Positions 11,016-24,112 of a stretch of 64,000 bases of DNA are shown one piece after another. The first letter of the stretch is position 1. Each line of letters starts with the position of its first letter. Made by a program: the position numbers and the translations under genes. Origin of the DNA: Linyphia triangularis (Eukaryota; Arthropoda; Arachnida; Araneae; Linyphiidae); contig OZ021724.1 in the NCBI GenBank assembly GCA_963978545.1, forward strand, positions 101,630,163 to 101,694,162, given 5' to 3'. Below the pieces are notes generated by a model, which did not search any database, had not been told where the DNA came from, and was given only the letters and a program-made list of their open reading frames with translations.

Positions 11016-11983
11016 TAAATCCATAAAACAATATCTCACAAGTAGATTCTAGAGTTGGATGGAAGAATAATAACAATAAAATAAAGAAAAAAAACAGATT
11101 TCTTTAGCAACTGCTGCGAACAATTTCACAAAGTACCCCACACATTACCACAGAGAGAGATCCGCACAAGAAGAAGAAAAAAACCTCCCTCTGTCTTTTC
11201 TGGTCCAGTCAGCAACTCCAAAAGAGAGGGACGTGCCGACAACAATGGAAAGTCAGACGCCCAACAATGAGAGGGCCCTTGAGGGGCCGGGGCCCTCTAA
11301 AATGGGGCGCAAGGGAAAAGGCACGCAGAGACACTTCTTAAAGAGGGCGCTCTTTAGGAAAACAATTGGGCGGAGGGGCGTACCAAACAGAGCCGAGATG
11401 CCGGGGCGCGCCCAATACAAACAAGTACTTTACGGCAGTCGCCCTTTCTGTCTTGGAAGAAAAGGGAAGAAAAATCAATGGAGTTTTTGGAGAAAAGAGT
11501 TGGCGGCATTTTTATTTTTTGTTAGGGTTGAGATAGATGATGGAAAGTGGAAATGTTTCTGATTTTGTCACCGATTTTTTCCGGAATATCGTCTCTCTTT
11601 TCTTTTTTTGGATACTGTGGCTAGCTGTGTGTGGTCTTTGGATCATTGTTAACTATCAAATGAGTATGGAAACTTTATGAAGATAAAGTTGTTTACGTTT
11701 GACTTGGGCTCTTTGCTTTTTCAGAAGACTCGTTTACCTACAATAATAAAGCAGAGTGTTGATAAATTAGAAGAATGTGCTCATTTTTTATCAAATTGGG
11801 TACTTTTAGCATTAATTATACTCATATTTTATATTATTTCTGGACACTTATGTTTTGTGAAGATCCCTTTTAACCAAAATTGATAAATGATATTCTAGTG
11901 TGAAAGGTTAAGACTTTTACTTCTGACGAATAGTTTATTTGCAATTGCACATAGTGTTATGTGTTTGAAAATCGAAGCCAAAA
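11016..11983. other. Unique region with a purine- and GC-rich island
   Basis: About 11170-11560 stands out by base composition, with a partial palindrome agggccc / gggccct near 11268-11298. It holds a 109-codon plus-strand frame (11233-11562) starting MPTTMESQTPNNERALEG, rich in Lys, Arg and Gly, with no recognised domain. A 5' exon or a promoter-type island are both possible; neither is demonstrated. The remainder to 11983 is AT-rich. Confidence 0.4.
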
Positions 11984-14900
11984 ATTATTTTGGTATTCTG
12001 TAAGAGGAGACTCAATGTAAAAGATATTTTCGTACTCTGTAAGAGAACACTCTATGCATAGGATATTTTGGCACTCTGTAAGAGGAGATTCTATGTAAAG
12101 GATATTTTGGTACTCCGAAAGAGGAGACTCTATGTATAGGATATTTTGGTGCTATCTAAGAGGAAACTTTATGTGTAGGATATTTTGGTATTCTGTAACA
12201 TGATACTCTATATATAGGATATTTTGGTACTCTGTAAGAGGAGACTCTTATATATTGGATATTTTGGTACTTCGTAATACTCTATGTATAGGATATTTTG
12301 GTACTCCGTAAGAGGAGTCTCTATAAATAGGATATATTGCTTCCCTGTAAGAGGAGACTATGTATTGGGCATTTTGGTGCTCTCTAAGAGGTAACTCTGT
12401 GTATTGAATATTTTGGCACTCTGTAAGAGGAGACTCTATGTATAGGATATTTTGGTGCTATCTAAGAGGAAACTTTATGTGTAGGATATTTTTGTATTCT
12501 GTAACATGATACTCTATATATAGGATATTTTGGTACTCTGTAAGAGGAGACTCTTATATATTGGATATTTTGGTACTTCGTAATACTCTATGTATAGGAT
12601 ATTTTGGTACTCCGTAAGAGGAGTCTCTATGAATAGGATATATTGCTTCCCTGTAAGAGGAGACTATGTATTGGGCATTTTGGTGCTCTCTAAGAGGTAA
12701 CTATGTGTATTGAATATTTTGGCACTCTGTAAGAGGAGACTCTATGTATAGGATATTTTGGTGCTATCTAAGAGGAAACTTTATGTGTAGGATATTTTGG
12801 TATTCTGTAACATGATACTCTATATATAGGATATTTTGGTACTCTGTAAGAGGAGACTCTTATATATTGGATATTTTGGTACTTCGTAATACTCTATGTA
12901 TAGGATATTTTGGTACTCCGTAAGAGGAGTCTCTATGAATAGGATATATTGCTTCCCTGTAAGAGGAGACTATGTATTGGGCGTTTTGGTGCTCTCTAAG
13001 AGGTAACTCTGTGTATTGAATATTTTGGCACTCTGTAAGAGGAGACTCTATGTATAGGATATTTTGGTGCTATCTAAGAGGAAACTTTATGTGTAGGATA
13101 TTTTTGTATTCTGTAACATGATACTCTATGTATAGGATATTTTGGTACTCCGTAAGAGGAGTCTCTATGAATAGGATATATTGCTTCCCTGTAAGAGGAG
13201 ACTTTATGTATTGGGCATTTTGGTGCTCTCTAAGAGGTAACTCTGTGTATTGAATATTTTGGCACTCTGTAAGAGGAGACTCTATGTATAGGATATTTTG
13301 GTGCTATCTAAGAGGAAACTTTATGTGTAGGATATTTTGGTATTCTGTAACATGATACTCTATGTATAGGATATTTTGGTACTCTGTAAGAGGAGACTCT
13401 TATATATTGGATATTTTGGTACTTCGTAATACTCTATGTATAGGATATTTTGGTACTCCGTAAGAGGAGTCTCTATGAATAGGATATATTGCTTCCCTGT
13501 AAGAGGAGACTCTATGTATTGGGCATTTTGGTGCTCTCTAAGAGGTAACTCTGTGTATTGAATATTTTGGCACTCTGTAAGAGGAGACTCTATGTATAGG
13601 ATATTTTGGTGCTATCTAAGAGGAAACTTTATGTGTAGGATATTTTGGTATTCTGTAACATGATTCTCTATGTATAGGATATTTTGGTACTCCGTAAGAG
13701 GAGTCTCTATGAATAGGATATATTGCTTCCCTGTAAGAGGAGACTCTATGTATTGGGGATTTTGGTGCTCTCTAAGAGGTAACTCTGTGTATTGAATATT
13801 TTGGCACTCTGTAAGAGGAGACTCTATGTATAGGATATTTTGGTGCTATCTAAGAGGAAACTTTATGTGTAGGATATTTTTGTATTCTGTAACATGATAC
13901 TCTATATATAGGATATTTTGGTACTCTGTAAGAGGAGACTCTTATATATTGGATATTTTGGTACTTCGTAATACTCTATGTATAGGATATTTTGGTACTC
14001 CGTAAGAGGAGTCTCTATGAATAGGATATATTGCTTCCCTGTAAGAGGAGACTATGTATTGGGCATTTTGGTGCTCTCTAAGAGGTAACTATGTGTATTG
14101 AATATTTTGGCACTCTGTAAGAGGAGACTCTATGTATAGGATATTTTGGTGCTATCTAAGAGGAAACTTTATGTGTAGGATATTTTGGTATTCTGTAACA
14201 TGATACTCTATATATAGGATATTTTGGTACTCTGTAAGAGGAGACTCTTATATATTGGATATTTTGGTACTTCGTAATACTCTATGTATAGGATATTTTG
14301 GTACTCCGTAAGAGGAGTCTCTATGAATAGGATATATTGCTTCCCTGTAAGAGGAGACTATGTATTGGGCGTTTTGGTGCTCTCTAAGAGGTAACTCTGT
14401 GTATTGAATATTTTGGCACTCTGTAAGAGGAGACTCTATGTATAGGATATTTTGGTGCTATCTAAGAGGAAACTTTATGTGTAGGATATTTTTGTATTCT
14501 GTAACATGATACTCTATGTATAGGATATTTTGGTACTCCGTAAGAGGAGTCTCTATGAATAGGATATATTGCTTCCCTGTAAGAGGAGACTTTATGTATT
14601 GGGCATTTTGGTGCTCTCTAAGAGGTAACTCTGTGTATTGAATATTTTGGCACTCTGTAAGAGGAGACTCTATGTATAGGATATTTTGGTGCTATCTAAG
14701 AGGAAACTTTATGTGTAGGATATTTTGGTATTCTGTAACATGATACTCTATGTATAGGATATTTTGGTACTCTGTAAGAGGAGACTCTTATATATTGGAT
14801 ATTTTGGTACTTCGTAATACTCTATGTATAGGATATTTTGGTACTCCGTAAGAGGAGTCTCTATGAATAGGATATATTGCTTCCCTGTAAGAGGAGACTC

Positions 14901-16860
14901 TATGTATTGGGCATTTTGGTGCTCTCTAAGAGGTAACTCTGTGTATTGAATATTTTGGCACTCTGTAAGAGGAGACTCTATGTATAGGATATTTTGGTGC
15001 TATCTAAGAGGAAACTTTATGTGTAGGATATTTTGGTATTCTGTAACATGATTCTCTATGTATAGGATATTTTGGTACTCCGTAAGAGGAGTCTCTATGA
15101 ATAGGATATATTGCTTCCCTGTAAGAGGAGACTCTATGTATTGGGGATTTTGGTGCTCTCTAAGAGGTAACTCTGTGTATTGAATATTTTGGCACTCTGT
15201 AAGAGGAGACTCTATGTATAGGATATTTTGGTGCTATCTAAGAGGAAACTTTATGTGTAGGATATTTTGGTATTCTGTAACATGATTCTCTATGTATAGG
15301 ATATTTTGGTACTATGTAAGAGAAGACTCTTATATATTGGAAATTTTGGTACTTCGTAATACTCTATGTATAGGATATTTTGGTACTCCGTAAGAGGAGT
15401 CTCTATGAATAGGATATATTGCTTCCCTGTAAGAGGAGACTCTATGTATTGGGCATTTTGGTGCTCTCTAAGAGGTAACTCTGTGTATTGAATATTTTGG
15501 CACTCTGTAAGAGGAGACTCTATGTATAGGATATTTTGGTGCTATCTAAGAGGAAACTTTATGTGTAGGATATTTTGGTATTCTGTAACATGATTCTCTA
15601 TGTATAGGATATTTTGGTACTATGTAAGAGAAGACTCTTATATATTGGAAATTTTGGTACTTCGTAATACTCTATGTATAGGATATTTTGGTACTCCGTA
15701 AGAGGAGTCTCTATGAATAGGATATATTGCTTCCCTGTAAGAGGAGACTCTATGTATTGGGCATTTTGGTGCTCTCTAAGAGGTAACTCTGTGTATTGAA
15801 TATTTTGGCACTCTGTAAGAGGAGACTCTATGTATAGGATATTTTGGTGCTATCTAAGAGGAAACTTTATGTGTAGGATATTTTGGTATTCTGTAACATG
15901 ATTCTCTATGTATAGGATATTTTGGTACTCTTTAAGAGGAGACTCTTATATATTGGATATTTTGGTACTTCGTAATACTCTATGTATAGGATATTTTGGT
16001 ACTCCGTAAGAGGAGTCTCTATGAATAGGATATATTGCTTCCCTGTAAGAGGAGTCTCTATGTATTGGGCATTTTGGTGCTCTCTAAGAGGTAACTCTGT
16101 GTATTGAATATTTTGGCACTCTGTAAGAGGAGACTCTATGTATAGGATATTTTGGTGCTATCTAAGAGGAAACTTTATGTGTAGGATATTTTGGTATTCT
16201 GTAACATGATTCTCTATGTATAGGATATTTTGGTACTCTTTAAGAGGAGACTCTTATATATTGGATATTTTGGTACTTCGTAATACTCTATGTATAGGAT
16301 ATTTTGGTACTCCGTAAGAGGAGTCTCTATGAATAGGATATATTGCTTCCCTGTAAGAGGAGTCTCTATGTATTGGGCATTTTGGTGCTCTCTAAGAGGT
16401 AACTCTGTGTATTGAATATTTTGGCACTCTGTAAGAGGAGACTCTATGTATAGGATATTTTGGTGCTATCTAAGAGGAAACTTTATGTGTAGGATATTTT
16501 GGTATTCTGTAACATGATTCTCTATGTATAGGATATTTTGGTACTCTTTAAGAGGAGACTCTTATATATTGGATATTTTGGTACTTCGTAATACTCTATG
16601 TATAGGATATTTTGGTACTCCGTAAGAGGAGTCTCTATGAATAGGATATATTGCTTCCCTGTAAGAGGAGTCTCTATGTATTGGGCATTTTGGTGCTCTC
16701 TAAGAGGTAACTCTGTGTATTGAATATTTTGTCACTCTGTAAGAGGAGACTCTATGTATAGGATATTTTGGTGCTATCTAAGAGGAAACTTTATGTGTAG
16801 GATATTTTGGTATTCTGTAACATGATTCTCTTTGTATAGGATATTTTGGTACTCTGTAAG
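11984..16860 (+). repeat. 39-bp minisatellite, domain A: 8-monomer HOR (~307 bp) with 1388-bp superrepeat
   Basis: The basic monomer is actctgtaagaggagactct plus atgtataggatattttggt, 39 bp. Eight distinguishable monomers form a HOR of 306-308 bp. The marker ttctgtaaca occurs at 12191, 12497, 12803, 13109, 13343, 13651, 13885, 14191, 14497, 14731, 15039, 15273, 15581, 15889, 16197, 16505 and 16813. Four HORs are only 234 bp because the fourth and fifth monomers are missing. The spacing series 306-306-234-308-234 occurs twice in a row (12497-13884 and 13885-15272), giving a 1388-bp superrepeat. Five 308-bp HORs follow. It is non-coding as far as can be seen. Confidence 0.97.
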
Positions 16861-18090
16861 AGGAGACTCTATGTATTAGGAATTCTGTTTCTATCTAAGA
16901 GGAAACTCTATCTATAGGATATTTTGTTACTCTGTAACAGGAGACTCTATGTATAAGATATTTTGGTTCCCAATTAAGAGGAGACTTTATGAGTTTGGCA
17001 TTTTGGTACTCTCTAAGAGGGAACTCTGTGTATTGAATATTTTGGTACTCTGTAACAGGAGACTCTATGTATTGGGAATTTTGGTGTTCTCTGAGGTTGA
17101 ACTCTATGTATAGGATATTTTTTGGTACCTTGTAAGTGGAGACTCTATCTATAGGATATTTTGGTTCCCTGCAAGAGAATACTTTATGTATTGGGCATTT
17201 TGGTATTTTCTAAGCGGGAACTCTGTATATTGAATATTTTGGTGTTCTGTAAGATGAGACTCTATGTATTCGGAATTTTGGTGCTATCTAAGAGGAAACT
17301 CTATCTATAGGATATTTTGTTACTCTGTAACAGGAGACTCTATGTATAAGATATTTTGGTTCCCAATTAAGAGGAGACTTTATGTGTTTGGCATTTTGGT
17401 ACTCTCTAAGAGGGAACTCTGTGTATTGAATATTTTGGTACTCTGTAACAGGAGACTCTATGTATTGGGAATTTTGGTGTTCTCTGAGGTTGAACTCTAT
17501 GTATAGGATATTTTTTGGTACCTTGTAAGTGGAGACTCTATCTATAGGATATTTTGGTTCCCTGCAAGAGAATACTTTATGTATTGGGCATTTTGGTATT
17601 TTCTAAGCGGGAACTCTGTATATTGAATATTTTGGTGTTCTGTAAGATGAGACTCTATGTATTCGGAATTTTGGTGCTATCTAAGAGGAAACTCTATCTA
17701 TAGGATATTTTGTTACTCTGTAACAGGAGACTCTATGTATAAGATATTTTGGTTCCCAATTAAGAGGAGACTTTATGTGTTTGGCATTTTGGTACTCTCT
17801 AAGAGGGAACTCTGTGTATTGAATATTTTGGTACTCTGTAACAGGAGACTCTATGTATTGGGAATTTTGGTGTTCTCTGAGGTTGAACTCTATGTATAGG
17901 ATATTTTTTGGTACCTTGTAAGTGGAGACTCTATCTATAGGATATTTTGGTTCCCTGCAAGAGAATACTTTATGTATTGGGCATTTTGGTATTTTCTAAG
18001 CGGGAACTCTGTATATTGAATATTTTGGTGTTCTGTAAGATGAGACTCTATGTATTCGGAATTTTGGTGCTATCTAAGAGGAAACTCTAT
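16861..18090 (+). repeat. 39-bp minisatellite, domain B: 10-monomer HOR of 393 bp, three copies
   Basis: The same monomer family is organised with a different period. Copies start near 16870, 17263 and 17656, marked by tctatgtatt followed by cggaattttggtgctatc (ttaggaattc in the diverged first copy). Copies 2 and 3 look identical. The 80-codon plus frames at 17264 and 17657 arise because the 39-bp monomer keeps frame and encodes 13-residue steps (for example YVFGILVLSKREL). Nothing suggests translation. Confidence 0.95.
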
Positions 18091-18345
18091 CTATAGGATA
18101 TTTTGGTAATCTGTAAAAGAAAACTCTATCTATAGAATATTTTGGTACTTTGTAAGATGAGACTCTATGTATAGGATATTTTAGTACTCTGTAAGAGGAG
18201 GGTCTAGGTATGGGATATTTTGGTGCCCTGTAAGATGATATTCTATGTAGTTTGGTTCTCTGTAAGAAGAGACTCTATGAATTGGTCCTTTTTCTGGTCT
18301 TTGAATGGAAATTTTATAAGAATATTTTGGTTTTCTTTAGGGGGA
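18091..18345 (+). repeat. 39-bp minisatellite, degenerate right edge
   Basis: Single diverged monomers such as tactttgtaagatgagactc continue to about 18345 without HOR order, as expected at the edge of a homogenised array. Confidence 0.9.
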
Positions 18346-18576
18346 ATATACGTTGAGGGTAATATGAGTAGGAAATAAGTCGACTCGACATAGCACCCCT
18401 CCTCTACCGTCGCAGTTTAAACTACAATAAATAAATGTATTACTGATTTCAAGCTGTAGTTATCCACTTTTAGTAATTCCTTTCATTATTTGTTGATAAA
18501 TCGATATTAAATGTAAAAAACTTCAATTGAATACCTTATGATGAATGTACGCGAGCTATACAAACCCCCACACAGT
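18346..18576. other. Unique sequence after the array
   Basis: No gene or repeat recognised. Confidence 0.5.
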
Positions 18577-18690
18577 AATGTTCCAGAATACCCTCTATGT
18601 ATTCGTAATGTTTACTGTACCCTGTTCCAAAGTACTCTATTCATAGAGTCTCGTCTCAGAGAGTACCAAAATACTTTTATACTCTCTGTA
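18577..18690 (-). repeat. Two to three diverged 39-bp monomers in reverse orientation
   Basis: The blocks ccagaataccctctatgtat, tactctattcatagagtctc and cagagagtaccaaaatac are reverse-complement monomers of the neighbouring array. Orientation therefore flips within 250 bp of its right edge. Confidence 0.8.
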
Positions 18691-19439
18691 TAAAAGTATA
18701 CATATCTAAATATACTCAGCAATAAAAACCAATACCTAAATCTGATTTTAGTCTGAGCAATCTTAAATGCCGTAGAGGTCCGTTAGTATATTCAATATTC
18801 CCATTATCAATTAAATTATGCACTGATAACATAAAGTGGTTTTTAAATTAGATGGCTGATAATTGAATATGGATTATGGGTGAACATAGAATCTTTAAAA
18901 GCTTTTGAAATTCAGTTGTTAATTTGGATCGCTTAAATCACAGTCTGGCCATGATTATTGTATAGATACTCTTTTTTATCTGCTTGGTCGATGGTTGTGT
19001 TTGGACAGTTAAGTGACCAGTTATACTTCAAGCTTGCATAATGACATATACCATAATATATATATATATTACTATCACCTCTTTTTAAGGCTCAATAAAA
19101 TAACTATTTAATAATACGTTTAACTTGATTAACCTGTCAATCGATAAGACTAATTGAAAGGCAGTACTGCTTTTAGGTTGCTCCCTTATTTCAATCTTAA
19201 ATTAAATTCCAACGAACAAGACATTGACCTGAGTGAATAATTTTTGTAAAAATAAAAGCTTTCCACTCAGAATCTCACTATATTCATAGATAAGCTATTA
19301 TTTTATTATTATTGATAATATTATTTTATTATTATTTATTGCGTTTACTGGTAAAAAGACATTTAAATTGCTCTTAAATTTACAAAAAAAAAAAATATAC
19401 AGTTTCCTTTCATATAAAAAATTAAACTGAAACGATTTT
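18691..19439. other. AT-rich unique sequence
   Basis: Contains a short TA run near 19058 and ATT-rich stretches near 19300-19340. No gene is recognised. Confidence 0.5.
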
Positions 19440-19974
19440 TTATTGATTCGAAATGAGTTATTTACACGGGATAATAAGCCACATCGAACCGTGAATGAAG
19501 GCGTTGTTCAGTCGCTGATGGAATACCATTGTTTTGTTATTCCCAATCCTATGCAAAGTTCCCTGAATATCCGCATAGCTTCAAAAGCGATTACCAATCC
19601 GTGTTTTTGAGTTGTTTTTAAAACAAGAAAGGCCGCGTCTACGCTTTGATTGATCAGCCAATTCTCCATTGTTTCTGAACACTTTTTGGCGGCCGCTTCA
19701 AAACGCTGATTTGTTTAAATGGCACGCGCTAACATTTACAACAAACGCTGGATCCGTTAACGCTGATGGATTGGAAGGGGGGTTAACCATTTTCCATCAA
19801 TTAGTAAGGAATATGCACGGAATGAACTCATTGATCATTTTGCGGGATTATGTACCTAATAAGGGAGAATTGCTATGCAGATTATACCGCTATATTGCAG
19901 GATTCGGAGTATTTTAAAAGGGATTGTCAGGCTGTTCTTACACCATATAGACATAACGTTTCATTGATACTTTC
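19440..19974. other. Unique island, less AT-rich, with an 82-codon frame
   Basis: Unlike its surroundings this stretch has balanced composition and no repeat match in the window. A plus-strand frame of 82 codons (19669-19917) has no recognised domain. Motifs such as tgattgatcagccaattctc and ccattgtttctg could be homeodomain- and Sox-type sites, but motifs this short are weak evidence. It may be a conserved non-coding element or a lost exon. Confidence 0.35.
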
Positions 19975-20555
19975 AATGAACAAATTTCGGATTTTTTGTT
20001 TATTTTTTATTTTTATTTAATTCTAAATGTTTCGAAAAGACCATAAACACAAAAATTTATGCTCAATGCGCTTTTTTTCCCCTTCTTCCTTTCTTCTTTT
20101 TTTTTTTTTTTTTTTTTTTTTTTTCATTACAACCTAAGTTCGTTGGTTTATTTTGGCGGAAAAAAACTACTCATTCGGCTCGATGCTAATGAGATGTCAC
20201 TTGATCTGAAACAACTTGGCTTGAAACGCAGCGGAGGAAACCCGTTTTGCGAGTTTCTCGCAAATCGCCCCAACAGGCACGGGGTATGGCAATTATCTAG
20301 AAAACTCACTCCAACTATTTGGCAGAAACCTCAGGATAACCGTAGAAACGGGAAGATGGTTCAACGTCACAGCTAAAATGTTGCGTTTTGATCGTACTGT
20401 AATCGGACCATGTTTACGGGTCATTTTCGTTTCTTAATATTTAAATAGCTATTTTTTTTAAAGAACTTTTGTTTGAATATTTGGAATCAGAAAGAAATTC
20501 TTCATAAATATAAACTAATTTCACTGGTTTTTAAAAAACGGGGGTATTGTACATA
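19975..20555 (+). mobile_element. R530 element, copy 1 (degenerate ends)
   Basis: Matches the copy at 34279-34817 through gtttcgaaaagaccataaac, gctcaatgcg, cttggcttgaaacgcagc, agtttctc, ataaccgtagaaac, tcttaatatttaaata and ggaatcagaaagaaattctt. Its ends (gaacaaatttcgg and cgggggtattgtac) are decayed versions of the R530 inverted repeat. It contains a T-run (20098-20124). The 105-codon frame at 20059-20376 lies inside this repeat and is not a supported gene. Confidence 0.85.
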
Positions 20556-20649
20556 ACCCATACTTTTACATAGAATAATGAAATAATGAAAGTATAGCAT
20601 TTGGTCCTTTGGTCATTTTTTTTTTTTTTTTTAATTATTATTTGTTTTT
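20556..20649. other. Spacer with T-run between R530 and R1000
   Basis: Short AT-rich spacer containing a T18-type tract near 20617-20633. Confidence 0.5.
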
Positions 20650-22012
<1,363 letters not shown>

Positions 22013-22274
22013 TTTCTCGTGCAGATGCGACAAATAAAATTCACCATTATATAAATAAAATTGAAGCGAATAACCTGGTAAAATAATACTCAATTTGGCC
22101 TTAGAACACATATTCTGCATCTATGATCAGTACGGAAGGGATTGCTTTAAAATATAAATTTTTATACCGGGTGAAACATCAGTAATAAAAAATCATTTTA
22201 ATAAAATTTTAATGGATTATGAATTTTCTTTTTATTTTCATTTAATTATCATTAATAATCTTACTATCATTTAA
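22013..22274. other. AT-rich unique sequence
   Basis: No gene or repeat recognised. Confidence 0.5.
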
Positions 22275-22560
22275 TCATCTGTTTCACTTACAAGAAAGGA
22301 TAATGTAAGAATTATCGAAAAGTATATCACTAAATTCGAAATTTTAGTTTGTGATTTTTTTTTTTTTTTAATAAGAATTATTTCCAAAAATATATCTAAA
22401 CTAGGAATTTTTTTTTTTTTAATGAATGAAAATATGAAAATGGTAACATCAATCTACGTCAAATTTAAATGGAGTGGCCAGTATTATATTGTAAACGAAA
22501 GTTGCACGATGTTCGCCACCGTTAGTTTTTGTATTTGCATCTTATCTTTTATATGAAGTT
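22275..22560 (+). repeat. R1000 3' part, copy 3
   Basis: Begins at ctgtttcacttacaagaaag and carries attatttccaaaaatatatc, taaactagg, atgaaaatatgaaaatgg and gttgcacgatgttcgccacc, matching the distal half of R1000 copy 2. The 5' half is absent. Confidence 0.75.
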
Positions 22561-22570
22561 TTTCTGTGTG

Positions 22571-23090
22571 ATTTTTACATGGATTTTTACATTAGTGATC
22601 AAATACATGGATTTTTACATTAGTGATCAAATACATGGATTTTTACATTAGTGATCAAATACATGGATTTTTACATTAGTGATCAAATAATGGATTTTTA
22701 TATTGTTGATCAAATACATGGATTTTTACATTATTGATCAACTACATGGATTTTTACAGTAGTGATCAAAAACATGGATTTTTACATTAGTGATCAAATA
22801 CATGGATTTTTACATTAGTGATCAAATAATGGATTTTTATATTGTTGATCAAATACATGGATTTTTACATTATTGATCAACTACATGGATTTTTACAGTA
22901 GTGATCAAATACATGGATTTTTACATTAGTGATCAAATACATGGATTTTTACATTAGTGATCAAATAATGGATTTTTATATTGTTGATCAAATACATGGA
23001 TTTTTACATTATTGATCAACTACATGTATTTTTACATTGTTGATCAAATATATGGATTTTTACATTATTGATCAAATACATGGATTTTTA
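22571..23090. repeat. 28-bp minisatellite with ~140-bp HOR
   Basis: The unit tacatggatttttacattag plus tgatcaaa (28 bp, some 27) repeats about 18 times. Each unit has the palindrome TGATCA. A variant with aataatggatttttatatt recurs near 22686, 22826 and 22966, which is every 140 bp or five units. Confidence 0.96.
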
Positions 23091-23539
23091 AAATTTTCCC
23101 CTTTCAAATAAGAGCTAAAATTTGTCTTTGTAAAATGAGTTTCGATGTTTGGTCTAAAACCATTTTCTCAAATTTGTCATATTCGGACTTTTCTTACTCT
23201 TTCTATAATTTTATATTAGTAGGTCTACGAATTTATAATGTATCACAAAGAAAAGCGTACCAAATTTATTAGAACTTTTACTTCGTTAAATTTTACACTG
23301 CTCATTTCTACAAAAAAAAAAAAAAAAGTTTAATTGCACACAATCTAATTAAATGAAACCAATTAATTAGTTGGAAAAAAAATCGAATTCTGGTTATTCA
23401 AACTTAAGCATAAAAAAAAATTTAAAAAAAATTCCAATCGATTCCGAAAATCTAGTCAAATTAACGATAAACGAAAAAAAATCCTCTAACTTTTTATCAG
23501 GAATATCCAACAAATTGGGTACTCTATTTTGAAAAACTC
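23091..23539. other. AT-rich unique sequence
   Basis: A-rich on the plus strand with several A runs. No gene or repeat family is recognised. Confidence 0.5.
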
Positions 23540-23923
23540 TAATTACTCAAAGTATACGAAAAGACCATCCACACTTCGGCGTGACAATTCCATCGCCAAA
23601 TTCCAGACCAGCCATTCCCTTATCTTATTATACGTCGCAAAGAATACCGCCGTCGCTGTCAGGGGGTTAATAGACACCTCATTTGGCAGTGCGCTTTCTG
23701 TGTTGACGTGACTTCTAGTTCGAACTAAGTAGCCGCCCCGACTTCCCTGTGTGTTATTTGGCACGAGAAAGTGCACTTTGGCACGCAATTGGCGTCAAGC
23801 TCTGATTCGTTGCCGACGCCAAAAGGATCACGCAGTTTAGATACTTTTTAAGTTTTACTTCTTTGTTCATTTATATCCTCATTTCGGGAAAAAGATTCAG
23901 TTGCAATTGAATCTTTTTGAATC
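23540..23923. other. Unique island, less AT-rich
   Basis: About 23540-23840 is distinctly richer in GC than its flanks and matches no repeat in the window. Overlapping open frames of 60 codons (plus, 23529-23711) and 81 codons (minus, 23543-23788) have no recognised domain. No good splice pair was found. A regulatory or ancient coding origin is possible. Confidence 0.35.
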
Positions 23924-23930
23924 CCTTATC

Positions 23931-24112
23931 TTAGCATGCTAGCTTCTAGACCGCGAGGTTGCGGGTTCCGAGTCCCGTGTTAGGCGTGGGTATTTGTAAA
24001 TGTATGTTGGCTTGTCTAATGACGAATGTTTCGGCGCAGTATAGCCCTCGTGTTGCTGACGGCTCCAGATAATCTGAATACAACCAACCAACCAACCAAC
24101 CAACCAACCAAA
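23931..24112 (+). mobile_element. tRNA-derived SINE, 5'-truncated, long CCAA tail, 7-bp TSD
   Basis: Starts at ttagcatgctagcttctag, so the first ~30 bases of the tRNA-like head (with most of box A) are missing. Box B is altered by an insertion (gggttccgagtccc). The body and a tail of about eight CCAA units follow. The direct repeat ccttatc flanks it (23924-23930 and 24113-24119). The copy is probably transcriptionally dead. Confidence 0.92.

Noticed and set aside
11233..11562. 109-codon plus-strand frame as a gene
   Set aside because: No domain, no splice sites identified, and a compositionally biased purine-rich island explains the lack of stops. Kept only as an island.
17264..17899. 80-codon frames with 13-residue periodicity
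   Set aside because: 39 bp is a multiple of 3, so the minisatellite keeps frame; neighbouring HORs contain stops and there is no start context.
11984..18345. CRISPR-like array
   Set aside because: Repeats are contiguous without unique spacers and the DNA is eukaryotic; it is a minisatellite.
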